Shown: in pieces, positions 1 to 10,939 of the stretch
Position numbering within the stretch: the stretch's first letter is position 1
How the letters are laid out: each line of letters opens with the position of its first letter
Source of the DNA: Haliotis asinina
Taxonomy: Eukaryota; Mollusca; Gastropoda; Lepetellida; Haliotidae
Direction: 5' to 3'
Assembly: GCF_037392515.1 (NCBI RefSeq)
Contig: NC_090280.1
Coordinates: 18,354,001 to 18,418,000 of the forward strand
Length of the DNA: 64,000 nt
The notes under the pieces: generated by a model
What the model was told of the DNA's origin: nothing
Database searches by the model: none
What the model saw: the letters and a program-made list of their open reading frames with translations, nothing else
Position numbers and translations under genes: made by a program

Positions 1-724
1 ATTCCTACATAAATCATACAATATAATATAAGTCCCTCCTCTACAACCTTCACTTTGATGTCGAAACCACATCCTTATGCATCCTGAAGATAAAATTCGC
101 TGTTTTGAATTGTTTGAAATTCGCTTTTTTATGCTATCATCTGCTCATTGCAGGGAAAATTTAGTTAATTAATTACATCGATTGTAAATATAGCCAGTCT
201 TGTCACTAAATCACCATTCATTGTTTTTTTCATACTTAATCTTGTTTATAGTATGTTGAATTTCACTGAGAGAATATAATTTTTAAAAAACACACACAAT
301 GATGATGACAATTCTCCTCATGTCTGACAATTGCCCCCTTGATCTCAATGAAAAGAAAATAACTACAATCAGATTGTCAGATTATTTTTTTAGATGGACT
401 ACTTATGTATGACATTTAGAAACATACGTTGCTTGAAACAACTCTCGGTATATCAGACAGTTCTTCACCTCCATTCCCCCTTCCAGCTTCCGGTTCAACG
501 GAGTGAAGAACAGGAGGGTATTATTCTATATGGAATACGTACAGTTACCTCCCCTGCTTCATTCGCCCATTGTGCCAGAAGTGTTTATATGCAGAATAAA
601 TGTTACAAAAATTCTACCAATAGCGACGACAGACAAAACATATAAACCCCAACAGGTTCATGATAAAATTAGGCAATTTGCTATTTCTTTCTAATTTCTG
701 CTTATTCTTGTTCCGTCACTCCGT
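1..724. other. No recognised gene (left edge)
   Basis: AT-rich sequence with only short unremarkable open frames. It lies downstream of the 3' end of the Ig-like gene on the minus strand and could hold its 3' UTR or a further 3' exon. I see no domain, RNA gene or repeat structure here. Confidence 0.4.
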
Positions 725-3700
725 TCAACCGGAAGCTGGCAGGGGTAATGGAGGAGAAGACTGATCTGAATACCACGAGTGGTGCTTAAAATGTTGAATA
801 AAACATATTTCACGTGAGTAATTACTAAACAAGGGGTAGAAATGTAAGAGCACAGCCAAGTGAGGGAACTGAAGTGTACCTCTGTTTTTCAAAAACAAGG
901 ACAAGATTAATAAAACAATTAATACTATTATGATCAGAAACCAAACATCCAAAACATCTTTCATATCTGATGTTGCTGGACGCTGTCACTGCAGTCACAC
1001 TATAAAATACAATTTGTGATGATTTTAAAAACAGTATAGCAAAACAGATATCACAATTCTGCAATATTCAAAGGTAAACATGGATGCATCGTGGCCAGTT
1101 TGAAGTATCATCTTGGGCTATGCAACAATATGAAACTTTGTAGCGATTCGCTGTATCAGCGGTCCATGGATTGCAATGAATTGTCACAACTTAGATTTAT
1201 AACAAACTAAAAACCAACTCACACGATCCAGATACCTGTGCTGATGTCTCCTTGGTCATGGTGGTCCCATTCTGGTATGTGAACTTGCATGTGTACATCC
1301 CAACATCTGCACAAGATACATTGTTGAACCTTAGGTTCAAGTACGAAGATGTAGCCAAATCTGTGTTGATTGTCCCTTCCACTGTGGCTCTGTCCGAGAT
1401 GTCAGGACTCAACGTGGGATTATTCCCACTGCCTTGTACACTTGCACGTATACTTGTACTCACTGATGATGTCTTATTGAAGTTTAGATAGATTGACTGA
1501 GGTGACACCCCATCATTGCTGCCGGTGAGAGAGCATCTTACAAATAACGTTTCTGTTACGTTATCAATTATGCTGGTTGGTTGGAGGAATACATTCACGT
1601 GGACTGAAATAAAATGGGAAAATTAGTCAACTCTGAAACAAGCCATCTGTTACATTATCAGATATAATGTAGCCTGGAGTAATATGTTTACTGGGTCGGA
1701 AATATGATAGAAAAATAGTCAATCCTGACAAAAAAGTTATATATCTTTATTCTGCAGGATATAAGCTGTTTGATTATTTGTTATTTAACTCCTTATTCCA
1801 GATGCATAGTGGCAGTCTGTAAATAACTGAATCTGCCAACCCAGTGACCATCAACATTCATAAGCATTAATCTACACAAATGGGATATGATCACATGTGT
1901 CAACACAGTCAGGAAGCATGATCACATGATCCAGTTAGCCTCTTACAACAAACATGGGTGGCTGAAAATCAATTCAAACCACAGATTTCTAAAGAATATA
2001 TATGCATTATTAATGAAATGCAAGTATATATTTCACTGTGACTTGATCAAATGTCATATAAAATACATGGTTCAGAATGTCACATCTATTCCAGTGTTGT
2101 GGAGACAGCACCTTGTAAAGAGGGAGTGAGTGAGTTTAGTTTTACAACACTTTTAGTAATATTCCCACAACATCATGTTGGGAGACACCAGAAATGGGCT
2201 TCACACATTGTACTCATGTCGGGAGACACCAGAAATGGGCTTCACACATTGTACTCATGTCGGGAGACACCAGAAATGGGCTTCACACATTGTACTCATG
2301 TCAGGAAAAACCAGAAATGGGCTTCACACATTGTACTCATGTCGCGAGTCTTTGGTGTGACAAGGGAATGCTCTGACCGCTTGCTATCTATGCCATATCT
2401 TGTAAAGACCTACACACCAACCTTATGCAGAGCTCCTGGTAAGTTTTCAAAATCAGAAGTACATACTCCTTATCTTGTCAAGACATGTGTACTGGAAAAC
2501 CTTAAAAGTACACTTAGAGTACTGAATGGAATTCAAATGAGTACTTGTGATCTAGTGTTTTGTTACTATATATGCACCACAACATTTCTGCTCTTGTTTA
2601 AACAGGTCATTGAACAATAAAACAGCACATTATTCAGATAAATACATTTAATACTATGCATCATTGCTGTGGTGCGTATCTGCTAATTTTTTAAAAAAAA
2701 TTATTTCCTAGTGTATTATGCATATTTTTTATCCGAACACACACCAATGCGGCCCTTATAGGAGCCCTGGTTGATCAGGTGAAATGACATCAATATGTTG
2801 GTCACCACTGACCTTGGAGTCTGTGATGCAATGCATGAACTAATGAACTACCAAGCAAAGGTCAAGGACATTTATACATAAATCATGTGACCAATGGTTG
2901 TGCAATAGCAATGTATTCTCAACAGATGCAGACAGGTGATGTTTCCTATTATTTACGAGTAAACAACTCTGTGTAATCTTGCAAAACACACACACCATTG
3001 TATCCTAATTGCATGGATCAATGCTTGTACTGTTGATTACTGGATTATCTGGTCCAGACTCGATGATTTACAGACCACTGCCATAAAGCTGGAATATTGC
3101 TGAGTGTGGTGTAAAGCTAATCTCACTCATTCACTGTTGTCATTGAACCTCCAGTATCCTTGTTATCCTTGATTTGAACCTAATGTCTAATTAATGGTCA
3201 TGCTATGGTTTTCAAACTGATTGAGTACAGGTTTACACTGCACACAGAAATATTACAGTTACCGGGAGTGCATCGTCTGTAAATAATCACCGGACAAGAC
3301 AATAAATATCTTAATTTTTGAAAAACAATAAATATTTTAATAAGGGGCAGTAAGTCACAAATAAATGTATGCTTTTTCAAACATTTCCTACCATCGAATG
3401 AAACAACTATCTGAGAGAGTGAGTGAGTGAGTGTAGTTTTACGTCGCACTTAGCAATATTCCAGCTATATGGCGACGGTCTGTAAATAATCGAGTCTGGA
3501 CCAGACAATCCAGTGATCAACAACATGAGCATCGATCTGCGCAATGGGGAACCGATGACATGTGTCAACCAAGTCAGCGAGTCTGACCACTCGATCCCGT
3601 TAGTCGCCTCTTACGACAAGCATAGTCGCCTTTTATGGCAAGCATGGGTTGCTGAAGGCCTATTCTACCCCGGGACCTTCACGGGTCATCTGAGAGAGGA

Positions 3701-4395
3701 TGGAGGGCAAATTCCTTTAACCGACATACATTATATTCCTGCAAATAATCTCATTTATTTATCGAAATATGTATACATTTAAAAAGATAAAATATTTTCA
3801 ACCTGTTTAGACATGTGTATAGTATAACAAGATAGTCATATATTGTTGCTTCAATTGTTCACATTTTCCCCGTTACAAGGCATTGTTAAAACAATATCAC
3901 ACGCCAAGGATGTGATTGGAAACAAAGGGTTTAACTGTGAGTAAAGGTCCGAACACTATACTTATTTCAATGTTGATATTTTGAAACGTACTATTTTTCT
4001 CTAATGAATTTGTCGTTCCGAATGCACACGGAACTACGGTGTGTGGGTCAACTTGTCACCTCGCATCAACAATGCCTCCTTATATCGCTGACTCACTGAC
4101 CAGGCATGAAGCAAATGCAGAGAGGCCGGATCGAAGCATTTTCTGATACCCAATACGTGTGAAAACGCATCTGACAAATTCAAACACGAATATTTAGCTG
4201 TTAACTGTGTTCGGTCCTGGATGACAATTGTGAATATTGTTCAGGCAAATGACCTAGATTCGGTTACGAGTTTACAAATACCTGTTACCTTGAACAGGTG
4301 AAGGAAAATCGGAGACACTTACATTGCGCGAGACACAATGCTGGAACGCTTGCTAGAATGACCAGTAGAGTGGCCCAGTTTCTAACCGTTTCCAT
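725..4395 (-). CDS. Ig-like domain, single-pass membrane protein (three-exon model)
   Basis: Predicted exons on the minus strand are 4395-4323, 1603-1236 and 982-725. Exon 1 encodes a 24-residue hydrophobic signal peptide (METVRNWATLLVILASVPAL...) and ends at a GTAAGT donor in phase 1. Exon 2 follows a TTTATTTCAG acceptor and encodes one Ig-like domain: Cys48 and Cys130 in a D-V-G-M-Y-T-C context, an extra Cys122, and four N-glycosylation sequons (NVT, NKT, NVS, NGT). Exon 3 joins in frame at a GACAG acceptor and holds a transmembrane stretch (VWFLIIIVLIVLLILSLFL, about residues 160-178) and a short tail to a stop at 725-727; the model protein is about 232 residues. A possible donor (AGAG/GTACAC, last exon base 880) could end exon 3 earlier and lead to an exon outside the window. 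Seen: splice sites, frames, Cys spacing. Inferred: the exon joining. No cytoplasmic signalling motif is recognised. It could be an adhesion or immune receptor; the family is not identified. Confidence 0.55.
1785..1965 (+). repeat. Degenerate SINE-like copy
   Basis: This is a strongly diverged partial match to the SINE-like repeat seen in full at 3420-3687. Recognisable blocks are the 'GTCTGTAAATAA' region, 'CATGTGTCAACA' and 'TTAGCCTCTTAC...ACATGGGTGGCTG' (interrupted). No target duplication is visible. It is probably an old insertion in intron 1 of the Ig-like gene. Confidence 0.55.
2127..2170 (+). repeat. SINE-like head fragment
   Basis: GAGTGAGTGAGTTTAGTTTT followed by a sequence close to the first 40 bp of the SINE-like family; it then runs directly into the 41-bp minisatellite. 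It lies within intron 1 of the Ig-like gene. Confidence 0.6.
2180..2343. repeat. 41-bp minisatellite, four copies
   Basis: Four head-to-tail 41-bp units start at 2180, 2221, 2262 and 2303, each beginning GGGAGACACCAGAAATGGGC (the fourth begins AGGAAAAACC). The first three are nearly identical. Because 41 is not a multiple of three, the same peptide appears in all three frames of overlapping open frames, which marks them as artefacts. Confidence 0.95.
3050..3140 (-). repeat. Truncated SINE-like copy
   Basis: Reverse-orientation head of the same SINE-like family: it reads GTTGATTACTGGATT, CCAGACTCGATGATTTACAG and GGAATATTGCTGAGTG on the plus strand, ending in CTCACTCATTCAC. It is diverged, and the body of the element is absent. 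Confidence 0.65.
3420..3687 (+). repeat. Full-length SINE-like element with 11-bp target duplication
   Basis: A 268-bp element beginning TGAGTGAGTGTAGTTTTACG and ending GGGACCTTCACGGGTC. It is flanked by a perfect 11-bp direct repeat ATCTGAGAGAG at 3409-3419 and 3688-3698, as expected for LINE-mediated retroposition. It is the best reference copy in the window; others lie at 40634-40862 and 47640-47872, with truncated copies upstream of every FReD gene. The family appears abundant in abalone from memory; I did not verify this. Confidence 0.85.
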
Positions 4396-5075
4396 GCTAT
4401 AATTTCTTGTAAAACACGGATTTAGAGTCTCAGAACTGTTTGGCGTCTTCGTCTCGTCAGGTAACCGTACCGCCAGTACAATGATACTCCTTACAGGGTT
4501 CACGGGACTCGCTCCCATAATGATTCACCGCTGTAGTATTTATGGCATCAATTTAAACTGTCACGCATGCATACGTCCCACGCAGGATGACGCGGAGTTT
4601 ATAATTAGCAATTCGGAACCCGGAAATACAGGTAGATACAGGTGTTGAGTGACTTGGATATTCGCCTGTGGTCTACCCCAAAAGATTACCCTAAATCTGA
4701 AGGTGATAGAAAAAAAGTCACAGGAATAAAGTCATAGGAAGGAGCTCACCTGAAAACCAACCACAATAAAACATCGTGTTTTCCAGTTCTGTACTTTACT
4801 TGTTTATACTGTATTTTATGAATACTATTTCATTGAACCGTCAGAAATAAAACATCCTGTTAATATTGTATTTTATAAATACTATTTCAGTTACATCATC
4901 AGTAAAAACCAATTCAACAAAAATGTTACAGAAACTATTTCACTTTCACTTTCATTATTCAATGTGATGCTGTAAGCAACTGGGTCTTATGAAACCATGC
5001 AGGCGAGTCGAACTCGGGTTTGATTGTGACGAAAGGACGATATAACCATTAGAGTATCCTATCGGCACCGCAAAC
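4396..5075. promoter_or_regulatory. Upstream region of the Ig-like gene; no clear elements
   Basis: This stretch precedes the minus-strand start codon at 4395 and should hold its promoter, but no convincing TATA box was found. Two copies of a short TTTATAAATACTATTTCA-like unit occur around 4813-4890. A tRNA-Glu-like pseudo sequence lies at about 4995-5068 and is discussed under rejected items. Confidence 0.3.
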
Positions 5076-5530
5076 TATGGTGGCTGATTCGGGCCATCGC
5101 TTTATCGCCCGGCAAAATCAAGGCGACATCGCGACAAAGCGATAGCACGACACGACATTGCGATACGGCGACACGATATAGCGATATTGCGATACAGCCA
5201 GAAAACGAAATAGCGAAAATCCGACACGATATAGCGATAACACGATACGAAATGGCGATACGGCGACACGAAATGGCGATAACACGACACGAAATGGCGA
5301 TATCACGACACGAAATGGCGATATCCCGACACGAAATGGCGATATCACGACACGAAATGGCGATAAAACTGGGCGACATTGCGATATGGCGATAACGCGA
5401 AAAGGCGACATTGCGATATAGATACACGATATGGCGATACAGCGACATTGCGATAACGCGAAAAGGCGACATTGCGATATAGAGACACGATATGGCGATA
5501 CAGCGACATTGCGATATGACGATATTGCTC
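5076..5530 (-). repeat. 21-bp minisatellite arm, copy 1 (left arm of E1)
   Basis: Built of 21-bp units CGACACGAAATGGCGATATC(A) with variants, then 12-bp-like GCGACATTGCGA units. It starts at the outer TIR sequence and ends at the inner boundary GCTCCCTTTCC. It lies in reverse orientation relative to the arms at 9711 and 13806. Confidence 0.9.
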
Positions 5531-5542
5531 CCTTTCCATTTG

Positions 5543-6090
5543 TATGGTGGCTGATTCGGGCCATCGCTTTATCGCCCTGTAAAATCAAGGCGACATTGCG
5601 ACAAAGCGATAGCACGACACGACATTGCGATACGCCGACACGATATAGCGATATTGCGATACGGCCAGAAAACGAAATAGCGAAAACCCGACACGATATA
5701 GCGATAACACGACACGAAATGGCGATATCACGACACGAAATGGCGATAACAAGACACGAAATGGCGATAACCCGACACGAAATGGCGATATCACGACACG
5801 AAATGGCGATATCACGACACGAAATGGCGATAACACTGGGCGACATTGCGATATGGCGATAACGCGAAAAGGCGACATTGCGATATAGAGACACGATATG
5901 GCGATACAGCGACATTGCGATAACGCGAAAAGGCGACATTGCGATATAGAGACACGATATGGCGATACAGCGACATTGCGATAAAGCGATACAGCGACAT
6001 TGCGATATAGCGACACAGCGATATAGCGATACAGCGACAATGCGATTTGGCGATACAGCGACATTGCGATATGACGATATTGCTCCCTTT
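5543..6090 (-). repeat. 21-bp minisatellite arm, copy 2 (left arm of E2)
   Basis: Same organisation as copy 1 but longer, with extra GCGATACAGCGACATT units at the inner side. The 21-bp period keeps several frames open, so long translated frames on both strands here (heptapeptide repeats such as MAISRHE and IAISCRD) are not evidence of a gene. Confidence 0.9.
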
Positions 6091-6571
6091 CCATTTGTGA
6101 AATGTGGAAAAGTGGATAAATTTATTCACTTTTAGAATCTAATATGTGGAGTATGGGATTAAACATCTGGTTAATAAAAAACAATTTACATGATTAATGT
6201 TCATGGGTTTCAGTCTATCTCTACAGACATTTATAGATTAAGAAAGTCTGGGTCTTGTAGTTGTTATTGCATGATGCCTCTGGAAGACGATTTGGAAACA
6301 AACAGTTAAAATTATGTGTGGCCATGGTAATGTGCACAAAAGGATGAAGCTGATTTCCCGTTTTCCGAAAGTCTACGTCTTGCCGTGTCAAGTTAATGTT
6401 TAGTACTAATGTCATGATTTTTATCAGTTCATAATGCACAAAGTGCAATTTTGAAATATACTAGTATACCTCAATGTGCTAGGTTCGTTCACAGCACATC
6501 ATCCCTGCCGCCGACTGGTACATACTGGATGAAGAACGTGCTTTACGTGTGCATTCTAGTAATATCTCATG

Positions 6572-6572
6572 T

Positions 6573-6628
<56 letters not shown>
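6572..6628 (+). repeat. (TTTA)n microsatellite
   Basis: About 14 TTTA units inside E2. The corresponding run in E1 (10619-10710) is about 23 units, so its length has changed since the two copies separated. Confidence 0.95.
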
Positions 6629-6879
6629 AATCGGAACCTTATCTTTTACTTGTTAAAGTTAACACTTTCTCGATTTGGTTGTAGCTTAGAAGTTCGTTTT
6701 AAAGTACGACAATGATTAATTTGTGGACGTGGCCGATAATACCGCTTAACCGTTATATTGCCATACGAGCTTCACAGTACTATATATTGCGGTACACTTT
6801 TCGCAAACCGGTTCACCCGATACGATCTGCCATTTTTGTGATGTAGCCAAACTTCTAATAATATTCGTATTTCCTTTAT

Positions 6880-8350
6880 ATCATTATACATTAATACACT
6901 CCGTATTGGGTCCTCTTATGTTCCTTGTTTAGATAAATGAATCACTTATTGGCATCAAGCAACATACTTTTATTTGCTGATGATACCTGCCTTTACATAA
7001 TCATACGTAACCCCACCGATGCAACAAGAATGTTGAACAGTGATCTTGCTAATCTGTCTGAATGAAGAAATGAATTGCAGGTGTCGTTTAGTCCCCCCAA
7101 ACCAGTGACTACGTTATTCACTGAAAGGCAATACCTAGAGCGAAAACAGATTTAATGATGGATGACTAGCATAAACATTTAGGGCTACGATTTCAAAGCA
7201 ATGGTATATAGAATATGCAAATCGAATATCAAGCAAAGAAACTAGTCCTAAAATATATTGCTTTTGGAGGCTTAAATATGAACTAATAAACTAAACAGAA
7301 AGACTGTATATATCATTCCTCCTTCCTGTCTTTGAATACTGTGACTTCATTTGGGACAACTGATCCCAAGACCAAGGATCAGTGCTAGAAAGATTACACC
7401 TTGATGCTCATCGTACCTTAAGTGAGGCCATCATGGGTATCAATCATTAAACAAATGACGAAGAAACATGTATGCCATCTCTCTTTCAAAGGAGAAAGAA
7501 TCATAAATTGTTTATTTTGTATAAGATGGTACATGTTTAACGCCAGAGTACTTAACAAGATAAACTCCACAAGAAGTGGGCAAAATACTCACTATTTCCT
7601 TCATAATGCCAAAGATACTCAAGACAGCCAGAACAAAAACAACTAGACGAGTTTAACACTATAACACTCTCTTCTTCCATTAGTCATACAAGGCTACAAT
7701 AATCTGGACGAATATGTAAATCGGCAAAGTTATTGTCTAAATTTAAATTATATCTTACTTATTTATTACACTCTCATTTTCAGAGCTATAAATACTTTAA
7801 TTATTGCCAAATTATCCAACTTTTTCCAAATTATCATGTCCAAACTGAGACTGGGTGTAGTGTTTTAAACTTACACCATTTCGAAAGACATATAAAACAA
7901 AACAGTTCATACCAATGTGGCTTTTTAACAGAAGATACCCCGTACTTCATTTTTTGCCCTGTATTTCGTCACATCAGACATAATATAACCAGTACTTCTA
8001 CCGCAATAGATTCTCTGTTGAAGAAATAATCTGTGGCAAAGATAACGTATCCAATATTCATGCAGAATTACTTCTTACATCCATTTATCATTTCATAATT
8101 CAACTCCAAACGTATGGTTAAATAACACATAAACTCGTTTTCTTGGTTTTGAAAATTGACTCATTGAATTATACATCCTTTTACAATCTCTTAATCGTGT
8201 TTAATTCGTTTAAGCTGTTTTCTCTTGGGAGAGGCATCAATACAGGCCTTGTTCGATCTGTTTGCCATTCCTTTTTGTGGTTTTCTCTGTTGTCTTTCTG
8301 ATGTCTTTTCTTTTTTTTGAATAAATACTGTTTAAACCGCATACTTTTAG
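6880..8350 (+). mobile_element. Degenerate LINE fragment inside E2 (reverse transcriptase C-terminal half plus 3' region)
   Basis: The translated plus strand shows reverse transcriptase motifs: SVLGPLMFLV followed by N-I-L-L-F-A-D-D-T with the catalytic FADD at 6973-6984, then a C-terminal region with LERLHLDAHRT-like and PEYLT-like blocks near 7390-7560, broken by many stops and frame changes. The 3' part near 8200-8330 reads like a LINE 3' UTR ending in TTTGAATAAATAC. The same fragment with the same borders lies in E1, so it entered the foldback family before the nested insertion. Jockey/CR1/L2-type is my best guess. Confidence 0.75.
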
Positions 8351-8970
8351 TTTCGAAAATGTTTATTGGTCATGTGATTGTACTAGCATGAATTTTAAAC
8401 CATGTGAATTAAAGAAAATAGATTGGTGGGGCACTTGTTGTGGGGATAAACAAACCGAAATGGTGGACCCTGCTGCAGACGCTTTTTCTCGAGTTCCAAA
8501 CATTAGAGCAAAGCATTCAGAAACATGTTCATTTGATCTCTCCTACAATCACACCTGATTCCTAACTGGCTAGTGGCATTGTTTCAAAAGAAATGAAACA
8601 GTAATTTCATGACCTTAAACCATGTGTTCCACTTTCACAATGTATTGCAATACATATTGCAGTACGCCAAAGTATATCACAAAACATCGGTATACGATCA
8701 TTTTGATAACACGCAACCCTGCTAATGTCTATTAGGGAAAATCGGTAAATATCTCAAACATTTCTACATTTAGTGTAATATTTTTTGTCCTTATGTATGG
8801 AACAATGAGTCGACGTTGTTCCATTATTCTTTAGTTAGTGGTAATATGACGCCGCAGTTACACAGATGGTAAGAGATAAGAGATAAGAGGTACGGTTTAA
8901 ATAGTAATAACCACCCCACCATTCAAATACAACATTGACATGGTCAGAAAGCAAACAAACAAACAAACAT
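8351..8970. other. Foldback element interior, no recognised content
   Basis: Present in both foldback copies (12390-13010 in E1) with few differences. No open frame, repeat or motif was recognised apart from a CAAACAAACAAACA run near 8955. Confidence 0.5.
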
Positions 8971-9710
8971 ACATGTTTTTATCTGTTTGTTTCCAAATCG
9001 TTTACCAGAGGGATCATGCTATAACAACTACAAGACCTACAATTTCTTAATCTATAAATATCTGTAGAGATAGATTGAAACCCATGTGCATTAATCATAT
9101 ACATTGTATTTTGTTAACTAGATGTTTCACCCCAAAAACATTTACATCCCCGTACATGTACCTTTCCAGTAAAATTCTATTGCTCTAGCCTCAACAAACC
9201 TAAACTAAAGTCAATTCCATCCAATTTTGTATCAAATTGTTTAATCTAATCATGTGTAATATTGTATCTCGGACTGTTCAATTGGGCTGTCTCCTCAAAC
9301 GCTGAAGGTCATCAGTGGGTCCACAATACTGTATTCGGCGTCAAATATGTTTTGCTTTAAATTCTTTAAATTCTGAGAGTGACTTACTATACTTACTGAA
9401 ATTAATTCAGTGTACAATGTAATATTTTCTTATATATAGATACAAGAATAAAAAGTCTTCTACAACTTTTCTTTATGATCATTTCGTAAAGAAGAAAAAA
9501 AAAGGCACGGTATGATGCCAAGTCCGTTCTGGTGAAATCCTATAGAGTACAAAATTAGCATGACCATGGCCTGCACAACTATCACAGTTTGAAATATGTC
9601 ATCACTCATCGTGCTTTTGGATGAGCTATAGCTATTTCTGTAAACTGGGTGGTTTTACAAATGCGTTTATCTCACATACTCCACCTATCAGATTCTAAAA
9701 CTGAATCAAT

Positions 9711-10135
9711 GGAAAGGAAGCAATATCGCAATATCGCAATGTCGCTGTATCGCTATGTCGCAATGTCGCTGTATCGCCATATCGTGTCTCTATATCGCAA
9801 TGTCGCCTTTTCGCGTTATCGCCATATCGCAATGTCGCCCAGTTTTATCGCCATTTCGTGTCGGGATATCGCCATTTCGTGTCGTGATATCGCCATTTCG
9901 TGTCGGGTTATCGCCATTTCGTGTCTTGTTATCGCCATTTCGTGTCGTGATATCGCCATTTCGTGTCGTGTTATCGCTATATCGTGTCGGGTTTTCGCTA
10001 TTTCGTTTTCTGGCCGTATCGCAATATCGCTATATCGTGTCGGCGTATCGCAATGTCGTGTCGTGCTATCGCTTTGTCGCAATGTCGCCTTGATTTTACA
10101 GGGCGATAAAGCGATGGCCCGAATCAGCCACCATA
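9711..10135 (+). repeat. 21-bp minisatellite arm, copy 3 (right arm of E2)
   Basis: Starts ATGGAAAGGAAGCAATATCG and ends GAATCAGCCACCATA, the inverted counterpart of 5543-6090. It contains about seven TCGCCATTTCGTGTC-bearing 21-bp units. Confidence 0.9.
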
Positions 10136-10618
10136 CATTTGTGAAATGTGGAAAAGTGGATAAGTTTATTCACTTTTAGAATCTAATATGTGAAGTATGG
10201 GATTAAACATCTGGCTAATAAAAAATAATTTACATGATTAATGTTCATGGGTTTCAGTCTATCTCTACAGACATTTATAGATTAAGAAAGTCTGGGTCTT
10301 GTAGTTGTTATTGCATGATGCCTCTGGAAGACGATTTGGAAACAAACAGTTAAACTCATGTGTGGCCATGGTAATATGCACAAAAGGATTAATGAAGCTG
10401 ATTTCAAGTTTTCCGAAAGTCTACGTCTTGCCGTGTCAAGTTAATGTTTAGTACTAATGTCATGATTTTTATCAGTTCATAATGCACAAAGTGCAATTTT
10501 GAAATATACTAGTATACCTAAATGTGCTAGGCTCGTTCAGAGCACATCATCCTGCCGCCGACTGGTATATACTGGATGAAGAACGTGCTTTACGTGCGCA
10601 TTCTAGTAATATCTCATG

Positions 10619-10619
10619 T

Positions 10620-10710
<91 letters not shown>
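10619..10710 (+). repeat. (TTTA)n microsatellite
   Basis: About 23 TTTA units in the E1 interior, allelic to 6572-6628. The open frames translating as LFIYLFIYL come from this run only. Confidence 0.95.
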
Positions 10711-10711
<1 letters not shown>

Positions 10712-10939
10712 AATTAGAACCTTATCTTTTACTTGTTAAAGTTAACACTTTCTCGATTTGGTTGTAGCTTAGAAGTTCGTTTTAAAGTACGACAATGATT
10801 AATTTGTGGACGTGGCCGATAATACCGCTTAACCGTTATATTGCCATACGAGCTTCACAGTACTATATTTCGCAAACCGGTTCACCCGATACGATCTGCC
10901 ATTTTTGTGATGTAGCCAAACTACTAATAATATTCGTAT

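Larger units (their letters stand above)
5543..10135. mobile_element. Inner foldback DNA transposon copy (E2), 4.59 kb, with perfect 6-bp TSD
   Basis: Starts TATGGTGGCTGATTCGGGCC at 5543 and ends with its exact complement at 10135. Flanks are CATTTG at 5537-5542 and CATTTG at 10136-10141; removing E2 and one CATTTG restores the sequence seen inside E2 itself at the same place (CCATTTGTGAAATGTGG near 6090). The left arm is about 5543-6330. The right arm is about 8975-10135, with roughly 500 bp (9145-9660) lacking a counterpart on the left. The inner arms pair well by eye (for example ATTTATAGATTAAGAAA near 6230 with its complement near 9045). Contents: a (TTTA)n run, a LINE fragment, no transposase. 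By eye it is about 95-97% identical to E1. Confidence 0.9.

Noticed and set aside
2051-2620. 189-codon frame across the 41-bp minisatellite
   Set aside because: The same peptide recurs in all three frames because of the tandem repeat, and the rest is SINE-derived or low-information sequence.
4995-5068. tRNA-Glu-like sequence on the minus strand (GAGTTCGACTC box, AATGGTTATAT)
   Set aside because: The acceptor and anticodon stems do not pair; at most a pseudo-tRNA or SINE-head remnant.
5200-5370. CRISPR-like regular repeats
   Set aside because: Units are contiguous 21-bp repeats with no unique spacers, in an animal-type genome.
5059-6129. Several overlapping long open frames on both strands (up to 273 codons) of repeated heptapeptides
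   Set aside because: They follow from the 21-bp period (a multiple of three) of the foldback arms, appear on both strands and in several frames, and lack any domain. The same applies at 9649-10179 and 13799-14215.
10524-10767. LFIYLFIYL-rich frames
   Set aside because: Translation of the (TTTA)n microsatellite.
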